Below, piece by piece: positions 1 through 13,262 of a stretch of 64,000 nucleotides of DNA. The stretch comes from Larimichthys crocea (Eukaryota > Chordata > Actinopteri > Sciaenidae), in the NCBI RefSeq assembly GCF_000972845.2, contig NC_040029.1:1661192-1725191 (forward strand), written 5' to 3'. The notes under the pieces are model-generated. The model did no database searches and was not told the origin of the DNA. It saw only the letters and a program-made list of their open reading frames with translations. Made by a program: the position numbers and the translations under genes. Position 1 is the stretch's first letter. Each line of letters starts with the position of its first letter.

Positions 1-54
1 TATTATTAGGACGTCCTTTCTTTACCACCTGAGCCACTTACACACTTAGGATAG

Positions 55-74
55 TCACACACACACACACACAC
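55..74. repeat. (CA)n microsatellite
   Basis: A pure CA dinucleotide tract of about ten units. Similar tracts recur at roughly 508-531, 703-716, 728-741, 765-779 and 968-986. Confidence 0.9.
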
Positions 75-507
75 CACTCCTCCTCGGTCAAAAGCATGTA
101 AGAGCAAATGATGCTTGTTCCGTATTTGGATGAAAAGCCAAATATTCACATTACAAAATCAGCAACATGTCACGAAAACCGCTTGAAGTGAAGCAACGCC
201 GCTGCAAAATTAATCCCAACTTTGAGAGCAAACAAATAATTCAGACTCGGTGGTGTTGCCTGATGCAATACAAGACAGTGTCTGCTACACAGAGTGGGGC
301 CTTATGTCCAAAGCCAAGTCTGTTTGAATTAAAGGATCTGAATTTATTAGCGCCGTGGACACAGTTAGTGGAGCAGCCAGCCAGTAAGATAACCAGTCAG
401 CCAACCGGTTATCTCCCTGGGCATATGCTGTGTCCACTGCTCCAGAGCAGCGCTGTCAAAGCCATTGTGAATCCTAATGATCATAGTGCATCCCAACCGG
501 TCAACAA

Positions 508-550
508 ACACACACACACACACACACAGACAGAGAGAGAGAGAGAGAGA
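508..550. repeat. Compound (CA)n(GA)n microsatellite
   Basis: A CA tract passes directly into a GA tract. The switch of motif inside one tract marks it as a compound microsatellite. Confidence 0.9.
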
Positions 551-3500
551 AACACTCCCCGGTCTTCGCTCTAGGGGTCCTGACAAAACAGGAGACGGCG
601 GGGACTCGTCAGAAGACAGCGATGCCGGTGCGCTCCACCTGCTCACTGATTCTTACGCCTGGAGGAGCCTGAAGGCACTGCCATCACACAACCTCCCTGT
701 CCATGGCACACACACACAAATCGATAGACACACACACACATAAACACACGGATGCCCACATTCTTACACACACACACACTGTAGATCCAAAATGCACATA
801 TACACCCTGCTCCCCTAGTCTCCTACTTACTTACCTCCCACCTCTTTTCTTCCCTAGCATCCTTTCCCTCATGCCCCCTCCAATCCGACCCTATCCATAT
901 CCTGTTGTTTGTCCTCCTCCCTCACCTCCTCGTCACCCCCCCCACCCCCCTAGCTGCATGAAACAACACACGCACACACACACACCTACACACACCCTCA
1001 CCTGTCAGGTAACATCAGAGAGGGGGAGAGTTGAAGAGACGTGACAGCGCGCTGAAGGAATCGTGTGCCAGGAACACAGACCTCTCTCCGTTCACCTCGG
1101 CTGTGCTGGAACACAACGAGAGCTCCAGCCCCTCACCTTTGTTAAGGATCAGACCTGTTTGGAGAGCTGCTGGAGAACCTCCAACAGTCAGAGCAGAGAA
1201 GACACGCTGAGCAGAGGAGGTAACATATCTGTGTGTGTGTGTGTGGAGGGGAAGTTCTGATAATCAATAGGCACAGAGAGTAAGTCAGAGAGGAGGAAAC
1301 GAAGACGGAAAAGAAGGAAAGGAAAGCATGGGGTAGGGAGGGCCAACACATGCAGCCCGAAGGCCTTTTCACTATCCATCAAGTTCAACAAGTTGGCCCG
1401 AAAGCTTGCAGCTGCCATATGTGCTGAACCATTTACACAGTCAAGTCCAACAAGTCAGCAGCAGCCCGGCAGATTATTTGTTGGAGAAAAAGCAGGAAAA
1501 ACTTCAGCGCTGTTCCAGACACGGCTAATGGTGCTGCACTTCACGTTTCTGGGGCTGTTATTGTTGATTGGTGCTGTGTCTTTTTTTTTTTTTTTTTTAG
1601 ACGTGGAAAACATGGACGAGGTTATGTCGGCGGTTGTGTTTGCAGCAAAGAACGACAAGAATTTCTTCAACTAAATGGAAGAGAAACAGTTTGTCACCTG
1701 ATTTTTAGTTTGTTTTTATAGAAATCATCAGTTTTTATTTATTATTTTTCTTTCAGCAGCTAAAAACATCAAATGAACACAGTCATATTACTTTAGCACA
1801 CCGGTTCTCAAGAACCACTGGTGGTACACGTGCTTCCTTCAGTGGTATCTCTGAAATATCTTCTTTTTTTAAATGAAATAAATGAATTTAGAAACATTTA
1901 TCAGGGTCATAAGACATCATATTCAAGGATATCCAACGTTCAGAAGCTGATATGTACAAGACCACATCTACCTTTCCGTGTATGGGGCACAGGGAATGTC
2001 TCTGAAGTGACTGATTTCATTTGGCAGACCAAAACTACCCTAAACCTGGCCTAACCGGAGTAAACTCACGTGCATGTTCATGCAGTAGCCTACATCTGTG
2101 ACAGGGAGATGGTGCATGGAGGTAAAATGAAGAGAAGTAGCTCTGTTCGAGATTTAACTTTCCTCCTGTGTGAACCGTCTGTGGCTGAACAGAATCAGCC
2201 TGCTGTATTTTAACGTCTGTCATACCGGTGGTACTCAGAGAGCCGAAAATATCCCGAGATGGTGTAAGAAGAAGAAGAAAAAAAAAAAAGCTTTAGTGAA
2301 CATCGAGTCATTTCGATGGTTGACATCCAACATGAATGCACTCGTTATTTTCCACGAGGCTGCAAAGCTGCAGAGATAGCCGCTTCGGTGTTGAATGCAC
2401 AGCCCTGAAAATGTTGAATGAAATGAAATTTTATGTCGGAGCTGTTTTTGTCGCAGCTTTTGTGTTTTGTCAGTTGAATTGCAGACGAATTCATTTCATT
2501 TAAGAAGCACTAATGCGTTATTCAGGTCATTAAACAAGACTTTTATAATTTAGATTCGACTGGTTGACAGATTTTGTAACACGTTTTTAAATTTCTTGAT
2601 TCCAGGCTGAAAAACAGGTTGTGAACAAATATTTTTTTGCATCTTTGCACACTCATTTAAACCCACGTCTGAATTTAGCCGTGGGCTCTTTTCGGTAAGG
2701 CCTTCTGGGAAATGTAGGAAATCAAACAAAATACAGTACAAGTAGAGAAAGCTCGCCTCTTCAAAGGCCAAAAATGAAAAGATAAGTACATAAATGAGAA
2801 ATTTTCTGTAATGCAGATCACAGACTGGCTGTATCTTGACAGTGACAGAAGAGGCTGCACAGAAATCAGATTTCTCTTGTATACACACACACACAACATG
2901 CACGCAGGGTTCATGGTAACAGCATGCACAGACCTGTAAATACTTCAGTATCTTTGGAATAAATTGAAATAGATCATTGAAATGAATGTCATTGACCCTG
3001 TGACAGATTGGAGAGCTGAGGGGGTCTTCCTGCCTTTCCGCACACAGTGAGGCTGATATAAAGCACACATGACCATGGAGGAGAGGACTATAAAGAGGAA
3101 AAAACTGGCAATATCTGAAGCCAATCGGGTTTTCCTGTCCTGAATGTTTGTGTGTGGTCGTCAGCACAAAATAAATATGTCCAAAAGCACACTGCATGCA
3201 AAACTCAATGTATTCAAGCCAGGAGAATGAATTAGTAATATGTCTGCATGCGCTGGCCTTGGGAAAACATTCCCTCTTTATAATTAAGCCACTGGCAGAC
3301 TCCAGCAAAAACCTCTACGTCTCCTCCTTGGTTTGAGGCGAATGTTAAAAGCCGTCGCAACTAATTGGTTCCCCTGCCTCCTGTTTGTCATGGGAACAAC
3401 ACAACAATCGACGGCCCTCCATCAACTCCTCCGGAATTGGGAGGTGAAACAACAGGGTGGTTGTCTCGTGTCACGCCGAATAGACTGACGGCCAGTCGGG

Positions 3501-5812
3501 GTATTAGTGAAGACTGATGTCACGCATTAGTCACTTACAGGGTGGGGTCCATTTCTGGCCATTGCCTGCTCCGCTACTTCTTCTTCTTCTTTGTTTGGGC
3601 ATATACATGTTCAATTATCATAAAACAAAAAGAATCCCAAGTCCTTTGTTTGTGCTCCCCGCGAGTGTTGGATTAACTTCTCGCACTCAGCAAATGTCTC
3701 CTCTAATTTCTTTACTTCATTTACTTTAAGGGAGCCCTCCAGCGTTTCATATTAAAGAAAAAAGCCCTCCACGCAGATTTGAGGGGGCTATTTGCAAGTT
3801 AGAGAATGCCACTCGAACAATAACTACCCATCTCTAGTGTTAGTTATCCTCTGTGTCCATAAGAGCCATTCGCACAAAGGGGTGGGGGTAGAATGATTTT
3901 GCTTCATCAGGAAGAAGTGGATCTTCTAAAAACAGTCATTTTGTTTCCCTTCCTCCTCCAACCCCCCTCCACCCCTCCGCCGCCCTTACATCTCGAGAGA
4001 CGGCGCGGGGCTGATTCTCTCTCGCCTGAAGTGCCTCTCCACGCTCTCCAAACTTACATCGCGCATTGTTTCGACGGCAGGCATGTTTTTCGCGGGGCTC
4101 TTGGCCCATTCGGGGTTGCTGGATTGAGTGTGTGTAGGTTAGTGGGTGGGAAGCAGGAGTGGGTTGCATGCGAGGGGAAGGGGGGGGAAGCGGTAGATGC
4201 TGGAATTCCTAATAGATGGTAATTGAAATGAGCACTTGGGAGCCGTTGGCTGGTATTTTCCTCATGCGCGATGGAGGGCCGCTGTAATCATGTGCTAGAC
4301 TGTTGCACTCAACATGCAATGGCTCATTAGTGGAAGCATTGTATGGAAGGAAACTTTCCAAGAATCGTCGTCCATGCTGAGGTGTTTCTTTCACGGATAT
4401 CGCCTGAACTTTTCGACGCTGGTGGGCAGAGAGCGGCGGCCTTGAAAAGTTTTAGTGAAATATGACAGAATTCAATGAGCAGGCTGCTTGAGAATGTGAA
4501 GTGGATGGTTCACTGAAAGAGCCTCCACTTCAGTGTTCTTACACTCTCCCTTCCCGTCTTTCTCCAGCTGTCTCTGTCCGCAACAAACGGTGCTTACTTT
4601 TGCCACCTTTAGACCGATTTGAGCAGTCATTGCAGGCTTTCATTCAACATAACGCCGCTATTTGTTTCTATTGTGTTCTGGTCCGGTGTGTGGACAATGT
4701 AATCTGTTTACGGGGCACCTTCAGGAGTGGGAACTTGATTTAAAAAAGAGGAGACAAAGAAGGGAGGAAAAGAGCAAGAGACACCGAGAGGAGCTCCCTG
4801 AGAAGTAAGAGTGCACAGGCAGGGGTCATGTGATCTTGTTCCAGCTCTGATAATCCACACTTTTAAACGGTTGGACAGCGATGGAACTGAAATTCTATAT
4901 AGCCATCCGCCTCACTCAATCAGCCGCAATATCTTGCTCCAGCAAACAGAAGCTGTGGTGCTGCCGCTTAGCACCAGGATAATGATCAGATTAAAAGCTT
5001 TGACTGGTGGGACTTGGACTAATGCCAGGTGATGGGAGCAATTTGCTGCCCAATCAACGCTGAACGAAGGAGGGAGGAGTGCACCATTGGCCACCAACGT
5101 CAGCAGGGAGGGGTTATGGGGGGGCTAGGGAAGAGGGTTGGAAGCATCCCAACCCCAAAAAGCAGCTGGTGATTCAACAGTTCCTATTGTCAGATTCCAT
5201 TACATCCCCTCTGTCTTTGTCTTCCTCCGCCTCTGTTCCCTCCATCCATCTCTCCTATTGGCCGTCTAATCAAGTTCTTTTCCCTGTCTTTCTCACTTTC
5301 ACTCAAAAAAATGGACGGTCAGCAGAAGGCCTTTTTTTTTTTTTCGCTGAAGAGTATTTCTGTTTGGCTTCAGTCGACGCACGCACGCGCACACTTTCAA
5401 CCAAATCCAATGCGGCGATCAAACGTAGAGAAAAGACACACAGGGCAGGATGAAAGGAGGAATAAAGAAGGAAGTGCGGATAAGAGAAAAAACAAAGACC
5501 AAGCAGAGACTGAGGAGATGTCTTTGTCAGCGAGAGAAAGACATGAGTGGGCCGGCGCGCTAATCATCGATCGGATGATTAAGGCAGATGAGGAGGGCTT
5601 TTTCCCCCAGTGAAGGCTCTGATTGTTGGTCTCCTCCCGCCTGGTGTCCAGGGAGCACGCCGGCGGCAGAGGCTCAGGATCAATACACTCAATCACGGCT
5701 GAGAGGGGCAGCGTCAGTCATGCTGTGCCAGACTATTAGGACCAAGTAGGCAGACAGTGAATAACTCCATGCTTCCCTAGTCCCACCTCACACCTCAGGG
5801 GGAAGCGATGAA

Positions 5813-5836
5813 CTGGCTGGCTGGCTGGCTGGCTGG
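5813..5836. repeat. (CTGG)6 tetranucleotide microsatellite
   Basis: Six perfect CTGG units in a row, followed by AATG. Confidence 0.9.
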
Positions 5837-5875
5837 AATGTGTGTGTGCAGTTGTCACACCTGCTTCCAGTTTGG

Positions 5876-6000
5876 TTAAAGGAAGAGTTCAATATTTTGG
5901 GAAATATGATTTGCTTTTTTGCCGAGAGTTAGATGAGAAGATCGATACCGCTCTCTGATCTGTCTGTATGATACATCTTGTTTAAAGTAGGGGGGGGGGG
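5876..6000 (+). repeat. Fragment of a dispersed teleost repeat
   Basis: The stretch begins with AAAGGAAGAGTTCAATATTT and continues with a GCCGAGAGTTAGATGAGAAG-type core. I recall this signature as a very common interspersed repeat of perch-like fishes. It ends in an 11-base G run (5990-6000), after which similarity is lost, so this is a truncated copy. A related start (AAAGGAATAGTTTGATATTT) occurs at about 61,692. The identification is from memory and needs a repeat-library search. Confidence 0.55.
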
Positions 6001-7480
6001 AAACCTTCTTTCTTTGATTTTACCAGAGTGTTTCACAAAATTGCAAAGTATTTAAAGGAAAACTTCCATGTGAAAATTTCCACAATGGATCTTTTTCACA
6101 GCAACCATTTTGACATGCTAACAAACCGGCGTTTTCTCCTACGTGATGCATTGACCGCTTTGGCTTTCTCGCCAAAGGGTCGCAGTTGAGTTGCCTCGAT
6201 TTCATCCTTAAATTCAAGTTCAGTTCTCTCCATAATCTGTAAGTAACTAGCAATCATGCTTAGTTTTATTGAATTAACGTGGAAGACACTTCTCGAGCAT
6301 GAATGTACGCTCAATCCACAGCAATCCACAGCCAATTGTGCAGCCAATTTGGTTTGGTTTTGGTTTGGCGTCGCAAGTGGATCCCAATGAAGTTAGCAGC
6401 AATAACTAACCCACAGGATGACCTCCTGGTTTTACTTTCATTCGGACTCACAGACAAGTGTTTTAAATAATGGGCGGTGAGTACATAAGTTGGCTTGTCC
6501 TCTCTCGTCCACTGTGTTGGCTGGGATTGGCTCCAGCCTCCTGCAATCCTGGAGGAAATGTGTTGTAAAAGTGTTTTTATTCATAGGTGGAGTAAAGATG
6601 TCAGACTGAAGAATTCAACACTTACTTTTTGTGCCATTATGTGAAGAGAAAAAAAAAATTCAATAACTGATACTTGAGCTGCGCATTGTCCTCGTAAATA
6701 TTGCAGCACTTCACCAGTTTCACTGACTTTGGCAACAAGAAATAACCATCGCTTGTACTGCCGTACCCTTCACCTTTTCACACTACTCCCTTTAGATTCT
6801 CAAGTCCCAACTCTCCAAAATATTACATTGAAAAATAATTTTTCCTCTTTTCAGACAAAAGGAAATAACAAATCACTGTGAGCCTTGCTGCTCTGACATG
6901 ATGTCAGAAAAAAACATATATGCACTTCACCGCACATGTTCCTTCTGATTCTTGAAAACCTTGTACATTGACAGGAACCAACCCCCCCCCCCCTCCTTCC
7001 CCTATAGGAGGTATCATCCGATGCAGAGGGTGAAAGACTTGTTAGCTGCGTTAGAAAAGGAGGAGCAAGGAGGACAGCACTTCTCAGACAGCTGTGTCCC
7101 TGACAGACAATGGATGGCCCGGGTCCATCTGGATGCAGCAGCCCTGGACCAACATGATGTATACATCTTCACTAGCCAATGGGTGCCATCAATCCCTCCT
7201 TCACCATGGTGACCGGCGGTGACAGCGAGCCCGAGGACCACAGCCTCCGTCTGACTATCATCTATCTGTCTTTATCAGTTCTGTTAGGGATGCAAACAAA
7301 TACTATTTAGATATGAAAGATGATTTTTGTAATAAGTGCAGACACGCTAGATTAAAGGAGGAGGATGTATGTCGATCAAACTGTTACTGTAGATGACGCT
7401 GAAGTTAGGGACCGTCTCAAAAGTGCAAGCAAAATGGGGGAGGGGTCAATTTAGTGTCAGGTTTATATATATTTTTTTCT

Positions 7481-7572
7481 TTTGTTTGTTTGTTTTGTTT
7501 GTTTTAACCTGTTTTCATCTGGATCTGTTGCAGTTTTCTTTTCTTTTTTTTTAAACAAAACAAACAAACAAA
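7481..7572. repeat. 20-bp perfect inverted repeat with 52-base loop
   Basis: The left arm 7481-7500 is a TTTG-type repeat and the right arm 7553-7572 is its exact reverse complement (CAAA-type). The arms are simple sequence, so they may have arisen from two opposite poly-pyrimidine/purine tracts rather than from a transposon. Confidence 0.8.
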
Positions 7573-7724
7573 CATTTTGGCTCTAATCATGCAAATGAGC
7601 TCAATTAACAGCTTTAATTTTTACCAACAGTTACACCTTTTATGTAGAATCAGCTTTAGCTTTTTTATTTTGAAAAGGCAGGACTGACATACACATATCT
7701 ATCTATGTTCTATTTTCCCACCTA

Positions 7725-7752
<28 letters not shown>
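7725..7752. repeat. (T)28 homopolymer
   Basis: An uninterrupted run of 28 T. A 22-base A run follows at 7834-7855. Runs of this length are hard to sequence, so the exact lengths are uncertain. Confidence 0.85.
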
Positions 7753-7755
<3 letters not shown>

Positions 7756-9272
7756 TTAGTTCAATATTATCCTTTTAGTAGAGTCTGCTTTTGAGTTGAG
7801 TGTTTGCAGCGTTCCTCTCTAATCTCCATCTTTAAAAAAAAAAAAAAAAAAAAAACATACCAGGCACCTTGTCAGCCGAGCAGTGGAGATGCAAAGAGGG
7901 ATTGGAGGAACGGCCTTGCTACAGGACCATTCTGAATATGTTAACAGCGCCGCTTCCCTTGAACTGTCACAACTTGAAAATCCACCGTGTTAAGAGCTTC
8001 ACATGCAGGCAGCCATGAATATCTGCCGTTTCCATAGACTTGGCCACAGAGGCGTTTAAAAAGCACTTGTTGTAATACATGACCAATTCCCCGGCAGCGA
8101 GTGCAGGGGAGTATTAACATCTCCTCAAGCCTGGTCCGGTTTTAATGTGATGGAGATGTTATTAGAGCCATCACAGGCCCAAATGAATGGCCAGTGGAAG
8201 CGCCACAGCAGGAGAGAGAGGGGGGAACACATCGACCTTCGCCTTACCAAGGACAAGGACACTTGTGCTCGTAAAAAGGGGTGGTCCAATTGTTCACACC
8301 AGCCATGGCTGCTGAACCAAGCCTTGGAGTCAGGCTCACATGTTCATATTACGCCGCGTTAGTCAGCTTGGATTTCACATAATTCCTTTGATTCACGAGT
8401 TTAAGACGCGCCCGGCTAAATAAATGTAGCTTCTTCTCAATCCAGCATTTGATGATCACCTATTAAATACCATCAATAAACTGCAAAAAAAAAAAATAGA
8501 AAATGTTACAGGACATCTGCTGTGTTAAATAATTGTAATTTATGAATCAGTTCTTGGTAGGCCTAATCCAATCATTTAGTTGTGATATACAGGTGTTCAG
8601 AAATGTTAATTAATATGTGGTATATGTAAAATTGATTATGATTTAGCACTTTAACTTGTGAAATAAAAAGACTTTAATATCTCTGCCATCCATTTGATTA
8701 ATTTTGCCGTCCTGCATTGTTGTGTTAAGCAATTCTGCCCGTGACAAGAGCCGCTCTCGTCTTTGAACAGTTATCCTGCCTCCCATGCTCCTTTGAAGTA
8801 TAATTATTTTGCTTTAATTAGAAGCGAATCATGCTTAGTAAACACAAAAACACGGTCTCTTCAGATTAATAAGCCGGGGTAATGCGTTAGACACGAGGAG
8901 TTGCTTTGAATGGGCTTTGGCTCTGCTCCAATTCGGGCATGATTCTCATTGTGCAGCAGCTCCCAGCCTTGACGAACTGACCGGTGACTAGCAGTTTGCA
9001 GAAGGGGGAGAGTGAAGCCCATGTCCGACACTGAATTCTGCTATTGTTTCAACACAAAACATGTTGTTCTTTGTTGTCTTGCTATTAATAATACATTGGC
9101 CAAAATCTGTAAGTCAAATCCAAGCAGAATTTGGCATGAGGCACCTTGTTGAACCGAGCGTTACATAACTTATGAGCACGCAGTGAGACTTTTCCGTCAT
9201 GGAGAATTTGAGATTTAAGATTTAAAGTTGCATCCTGTTTGAGACCTTTCTGCAAAATATTTTACTTTCTTT

Positions 9273-9306
9273 TAGGGTTAGGGTTAAGCCTGTAACCCTA
9301 ACCCTA
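9273..9306. repeat. Telomere-like inverted repeat
   Basis: TAGGGTTAGGGTTA (9273-9286) is followed after a six-base loop by its exact reverse complement TAACCCTAACCCTA (9293-9306). The arms carry the vertebrate TTAGGG unit in the head-to-head orientation expected of a telomere fusion, but only about two units per arm are present. Confidence 0.8.
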
Positions 9307-9899
9307 GGTTAGACTGCAGTTCAGGCCTTAAATTTAAGGTAATTTGGTGCATATCTTTTAAAAACTACAGGCTTTGTAGTTCAAATCGTCTGAGTAAAAC
9401 ATCCTTTTAGCCAAACATTGCACAGTTGGACTATTTCATATCAAACAATCTTCAGATGAGTCTAGATTACACGAAATCCGGCAACCTTTCCTCAGCACAT
9501 TCAATTATACTATCAAACTGAAAAGATAAAATCCTCTAATATTTACTTGCCAGTTTCAGCAGCAAATGCGGAGGGAGGGAGGGAGTGGAGGAGGGGTGGA
9601 GGTGGAGTGGGGGGATGTGGTGGGGGGGGGTGTCGATCTCCCAGCAACTAATTACTTAAGCAGTTGTCAAAGGTTTGAAGCTCGCTCTTGAATTCCAATG
9701 AACACTGTCCATGGACAGCGGTGGTTTTGCATATATTATGAATATTTCAGCTTCTCCCAGTAACCTTGGTGTCGTTTGGCAGATAGGGGCTGGCAGAGAG
9801 CCATTTAAAAGCTTCTCTGTTGCAGAAGGGAGGAGACAGGGTATTAAGCTTTATCTATACTTGACATTTCCAAGCATTTGTAATTAATTCATATAGGAA

Positions 9900-9918
9900 C
9901 CCCCCCCCCCCCCCCCCC
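9900..9918. repeat. (C)19 homopolymer
   Basis: An uninterrupted run of 19 C. Length is likely to be imprecise. Confidence 0.85.
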
Positions 9919-9919
9919 T

Positions 9920-12900
9920 TTCTCTAAATGACTGGCCATGAACACTCCGCAGCAAAGGCTATTGTTTCTGTGATGGATGCCACATCAGAATAACATATCA
10001 AAATATGCTGGAAAACACACGAATCATATGTTTTGTAAACCAATGGAGATTCATAATAAGCTCATATAGACAACTCTGTTTACATATGCTGTTCAAGATT
10101 CAAGGTAAGAGCTCACACAAAGCCGGGCCCTGAATACAATCGCAGAGGTTTTGAGATTCTGAGTGTGAATAAAGATGCGCGTGTAAATGTTAAGAAAAGT
10201 GAAATGTGAAAGCGCAGCCAGATGGACAAAAGTATAGTCTGTCTGCGTGTCACAACTCCTGGCAGGGAGCCACACACACACACACAGGTATGTATATGTG
10301 TTTGTGTGCGTGTGAGAGAGAGAAACTCCATATGCATTATGATGATAAAGAAACACACCTTAAATACTTAAAAACTGTGTGATGTATCACAGAAAGAGAG
10401 GAATCTTCATTCTGAAGTACTTAAACACAGGACTCCGACCTCCAGGTAGACTCAACAATGCAATGTGGCCTTGCATGGAATATTTCAACAATCCTTGTCC
10501 ACCGCAACTGGCTACCAGCAAACGTTCCTATAATGACGTTGAAAGCCATTATAATAACTTCTTTACAATATACAGATTCTTCCATCATGGAAGAAATGGT
10601 GAAGACGTGCATTTCACAACATATTTAACTTGTCAAACAGCTAGGTGGCTAATAAATGAGTAACTACATCTTGGTATATTAGCTCAAACGTTGCAAGAAG
10701 GTCGGCGATAGAGAAGAGAGAACAGAATTTCACTTGGATAGCGTTGTCAGACAGGTGTTATGTTAGTATATTTGGTTAAAATGTTAAATGAAAACCACTG
10801 TGCGATACCTGCCCACCACCAAATCGAAGTCAAAGGCAAGCTTAGCGACTAGCTGGGGAACAAAGTGGAGCATTTGGCAGCTAAATCCCTGAAATTTTTC
10901 CCAGAAGTTGGTGGAGAGCAAAAACTGAGCTAAAAGGAGAGGGAATACTGGGCCTACAATTAAAAAATGAATACGCTAACACACACTAACATAATAATTT
11001 TAGGCTGATATGTCAATGTTGTTGTGTTTCCAGCTTACTTTGCTGCCCCCAAGTGGCCACAAAAAACAATAATGCAGGCTCAGATATCTATCAATCAACA
11101 AGAGCTAATTGGAAAATGTAAGCTTCCGATAGAAGCAATATTTCTTTTAAAGACTGAACCGTAGTATTCTGGGAATTGTGCATTGAACGCCATATCAGGA
11201 TTAGAAATCCTCATAACTCCCACTATAGTATGCGGTTCAATTATAAGGTGGTAGTAATTTATGCGTGAGTTTTTGCTCTTCCGTGTTTTAATCTGCACAT
11301 GTTGTCGACTGTACTTGTTGTTCCAGATGAATTTTATCATCCCACCTACACACTGCATTTCCAAAATATCCATTGTGGGTTTGAGATCTATGACTGTTAG
11401 TAGCAAAAGATTGTCTTAAAAATAAAAAAATCCCTCGGCCGCTCAGTGAATATTTAGATATTCAAACTACTCATGCGTCGGTGATTCAATAAACATCACA
11501 TCCTCAGTTTTTCTTAATAGACACTTAGCCCTGATATTCCCAGCAGCTCAGACTCTTCCCTGGAGGTGATGTCAATCCACTGAGATGACTACACAAGTGT
11601 AAAGACTTCAATCTGCGCCTGTGCCTCATCTAAAGCCGAACCCATCCACACCATTGTGTCCATTTTCTAAAAGAGTGAGCGAGTTAGAGCGGCGTGGGGG
11701 TAGCGAGCGGGTCTCTTGAGTGTGTTTGTGTGTGTGGAGGGACTGTGTCTGTCCAAGAGGTTGCCAACTGGCATTAGGGGAATGTGAATCAGTGAGGGAC
11801 CACCGCGGTGGTATCCAGTGGTGTTGAGAGTGTGTACCCCCCCCCCTCTCAACGCACACACACACACACACCATGAACTCCCCCCACCGACTCAACCCCT
11901 GTGTTCTCTTTCACAACCCACCCCTCTCCACTCCCCCCCTTCCCCGTCCTTGTCCCTTGTTTCTGCCTCCAGCTTTAGCACTTCCTAGTTTAGTTCTGCC
12001 TGAGCGCAGAGCAGCTCTCTCTCCAATTTAGTGAGTGGCAGGGAAGATGCGGACTGACACCATACTCATTCAGACAAGTGTGTGTGTGTGTGACTACACT
12101 GCAAAGATTGAGAGAGGGGAAAAATAAATAAAGTTTAAGTGTGTATATGAGCAGAAGTGTAAATTAGGAGCTCGGCGATATCTTGATTTCACCTCTGTAT
12201 TTCTAAAATAATCAGCAACTGTCGCCACATGACCTGTGCGTGTCGTCGCTAATTAAATCACCCGTCCATGCGGGAGAAAAGAAGACTAAAGGAGGCTTTA
12301 AAAAAAGGATCAAATCATATCTTCCATCAGCTGCGATGCCGTATCTCTAAATCCTTCCCTTTTCATAGAGAAGACTGGTGTTTGCACAAGGGCCTAGCTT
12401 CCATGTGAAGCCTGTATGTGTAGAAAAGCTATAGCTCTCTATGAGAAGGCCAGCGCTCAGTCTTCAGGGTGCCATCCCGTGGCAACATCAGAAGAAATGT
12501 CAAAGATTTTGAAGGCTTGGTTAAATACGACTGGATTTCTTTGCCTTAAACCTTCAATGACATTTTTGGCTGTCGGAAAGGTCAGCGTGCAGCTCCTGTG
12601 AAATGCTAGCTCTTTTGGGGTGAACTTCAATACAGGATAATAAATCCCTCTCTCTATTTTTCCCCCCATACTTCCAGCGTTACAATAGCCCGTCAACAAG
12701 TAGGAAAACATACTGACGGATATTTCTGTGCATTCTGTGTCGCTGTGTGATAAATCCCTTTGTCCTGAAGCGATTATGATATATTTCCACTGATCTCCGC
12801 CACCCAGCTGTACACCTGAGGTATTAATATGTATGCCAAGTCATTAAAAGATATTATTGAAAGTCAATTTTTAGACGGAATTGCATTTACCTTCAACTTA

Positions 12901-13170
12901 ATGAATGTTTCTCATCTATGAGGGTAAGTGCAGCGTAGACACGTCAGTGGTTATTAAACCAGCTCACGCTTTATCGACAAGTATCCGCAAGTTGATTTAC
13001 AGGTGGATTCACACATTTGAGCAGTAACATTTCACCTCCACCAGTTTATTGTCATTTTGGTACGTTGAAAAAGCAAGTAAATAAATTACAGTTTTCATTC
13101 TTGACCTTGGAAACAGCAGTTGCAGTAAATAAATCTCCCTAGAGTTCAAAATTTAGTGACTGAAATGACC
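9920..13170. other. Non-coding region
   Basis: No gene recognised. Besides the dispersed repeat at 10.8-11.1 kb it holds short CA/GT tracts (about 10,270-10,285, 11,855-11,871 and 12,077-12,092). Open frames of up to 103 codons here show no family resemblance and no flanking splice signals that I trust. Confidence 0.6.
10815..11065 (+). repeat. Dispersed teleost repeat copy
   Basis: The segment with AGCATTTGGCAGCTAAATCC, then GTTGGTGGAGAGCAAAAAC and GAGCTAAAAGGAGAGGGAAT, matches a repeat I remember from many perch-like fish genomes. The tail TTTGCTGCCCCCAAGTGGCC is typical of the same family. No intact ends or target-site duplication were identified. The call rests on recall and should be checked against a repeat library. 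Confidence 0.5.
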
Positions 13171-13174
13171 GAAC

Positions 13175-13262
13175 TGAATTGAGTTGTCATATTTTTCTTC
13201 TTACTTGACTTAACCGTTTGAATTGAGTTGTCATATTTTTCTTCTTACTTGACTTAACCGTT
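13175..13262. repeat. Perfect 2 x 44-bp tandem duplication
   Basis: Bases 13175-13218 are repeated exactly in 13219-13262; the unit starts TGAATTGAGTTGTCAT. Two similar 43-44-bp perfect doublets occur at 43861-43946 and 48025-48112. Confidence 0.9.

Larger units (their letters stand above)
1..5810. other. Non-coding region with CA-rich microsatellites
   Basis: No exon-like segment with convincing splice sites and protein similarity was found on either strand. The first 1,000 bases are dominated by CA/CACACA tracts, which create several spurious His-Thr reading frames. The rest is mixed unique sequence. One minus-strand frame (2550-3308) stays open for 252 codons but resembles nothing I know. 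An 18-base T run lies at 1581-1598. Confidence 0.7.
6005..9890. other. Non-coding region with homopolymers and possible conserved blocks
   Basis: No gene recognised. It holds long T (7725-7752) and A (7834-7855) runs and a 20-base inverted repeat near 7.5 kb. Three moderately GC-rich blocks of low repetitiveness (about 7,870-8,150, 8,700-9,010 and 9,655-9,880) are rich in homeodomain-like TAATTA/ATTA cores. They have the look of vertebrate conserved non-coding elements, but conservation cannot be judged from one sequence. Confidence 0.55.

Noticed and set aside
365..1044. Open frames rich in His-Thr or Cys-Val on both strands
   Set aside because: They are translations of CA/TG microsatellites and have no splice or protein support.
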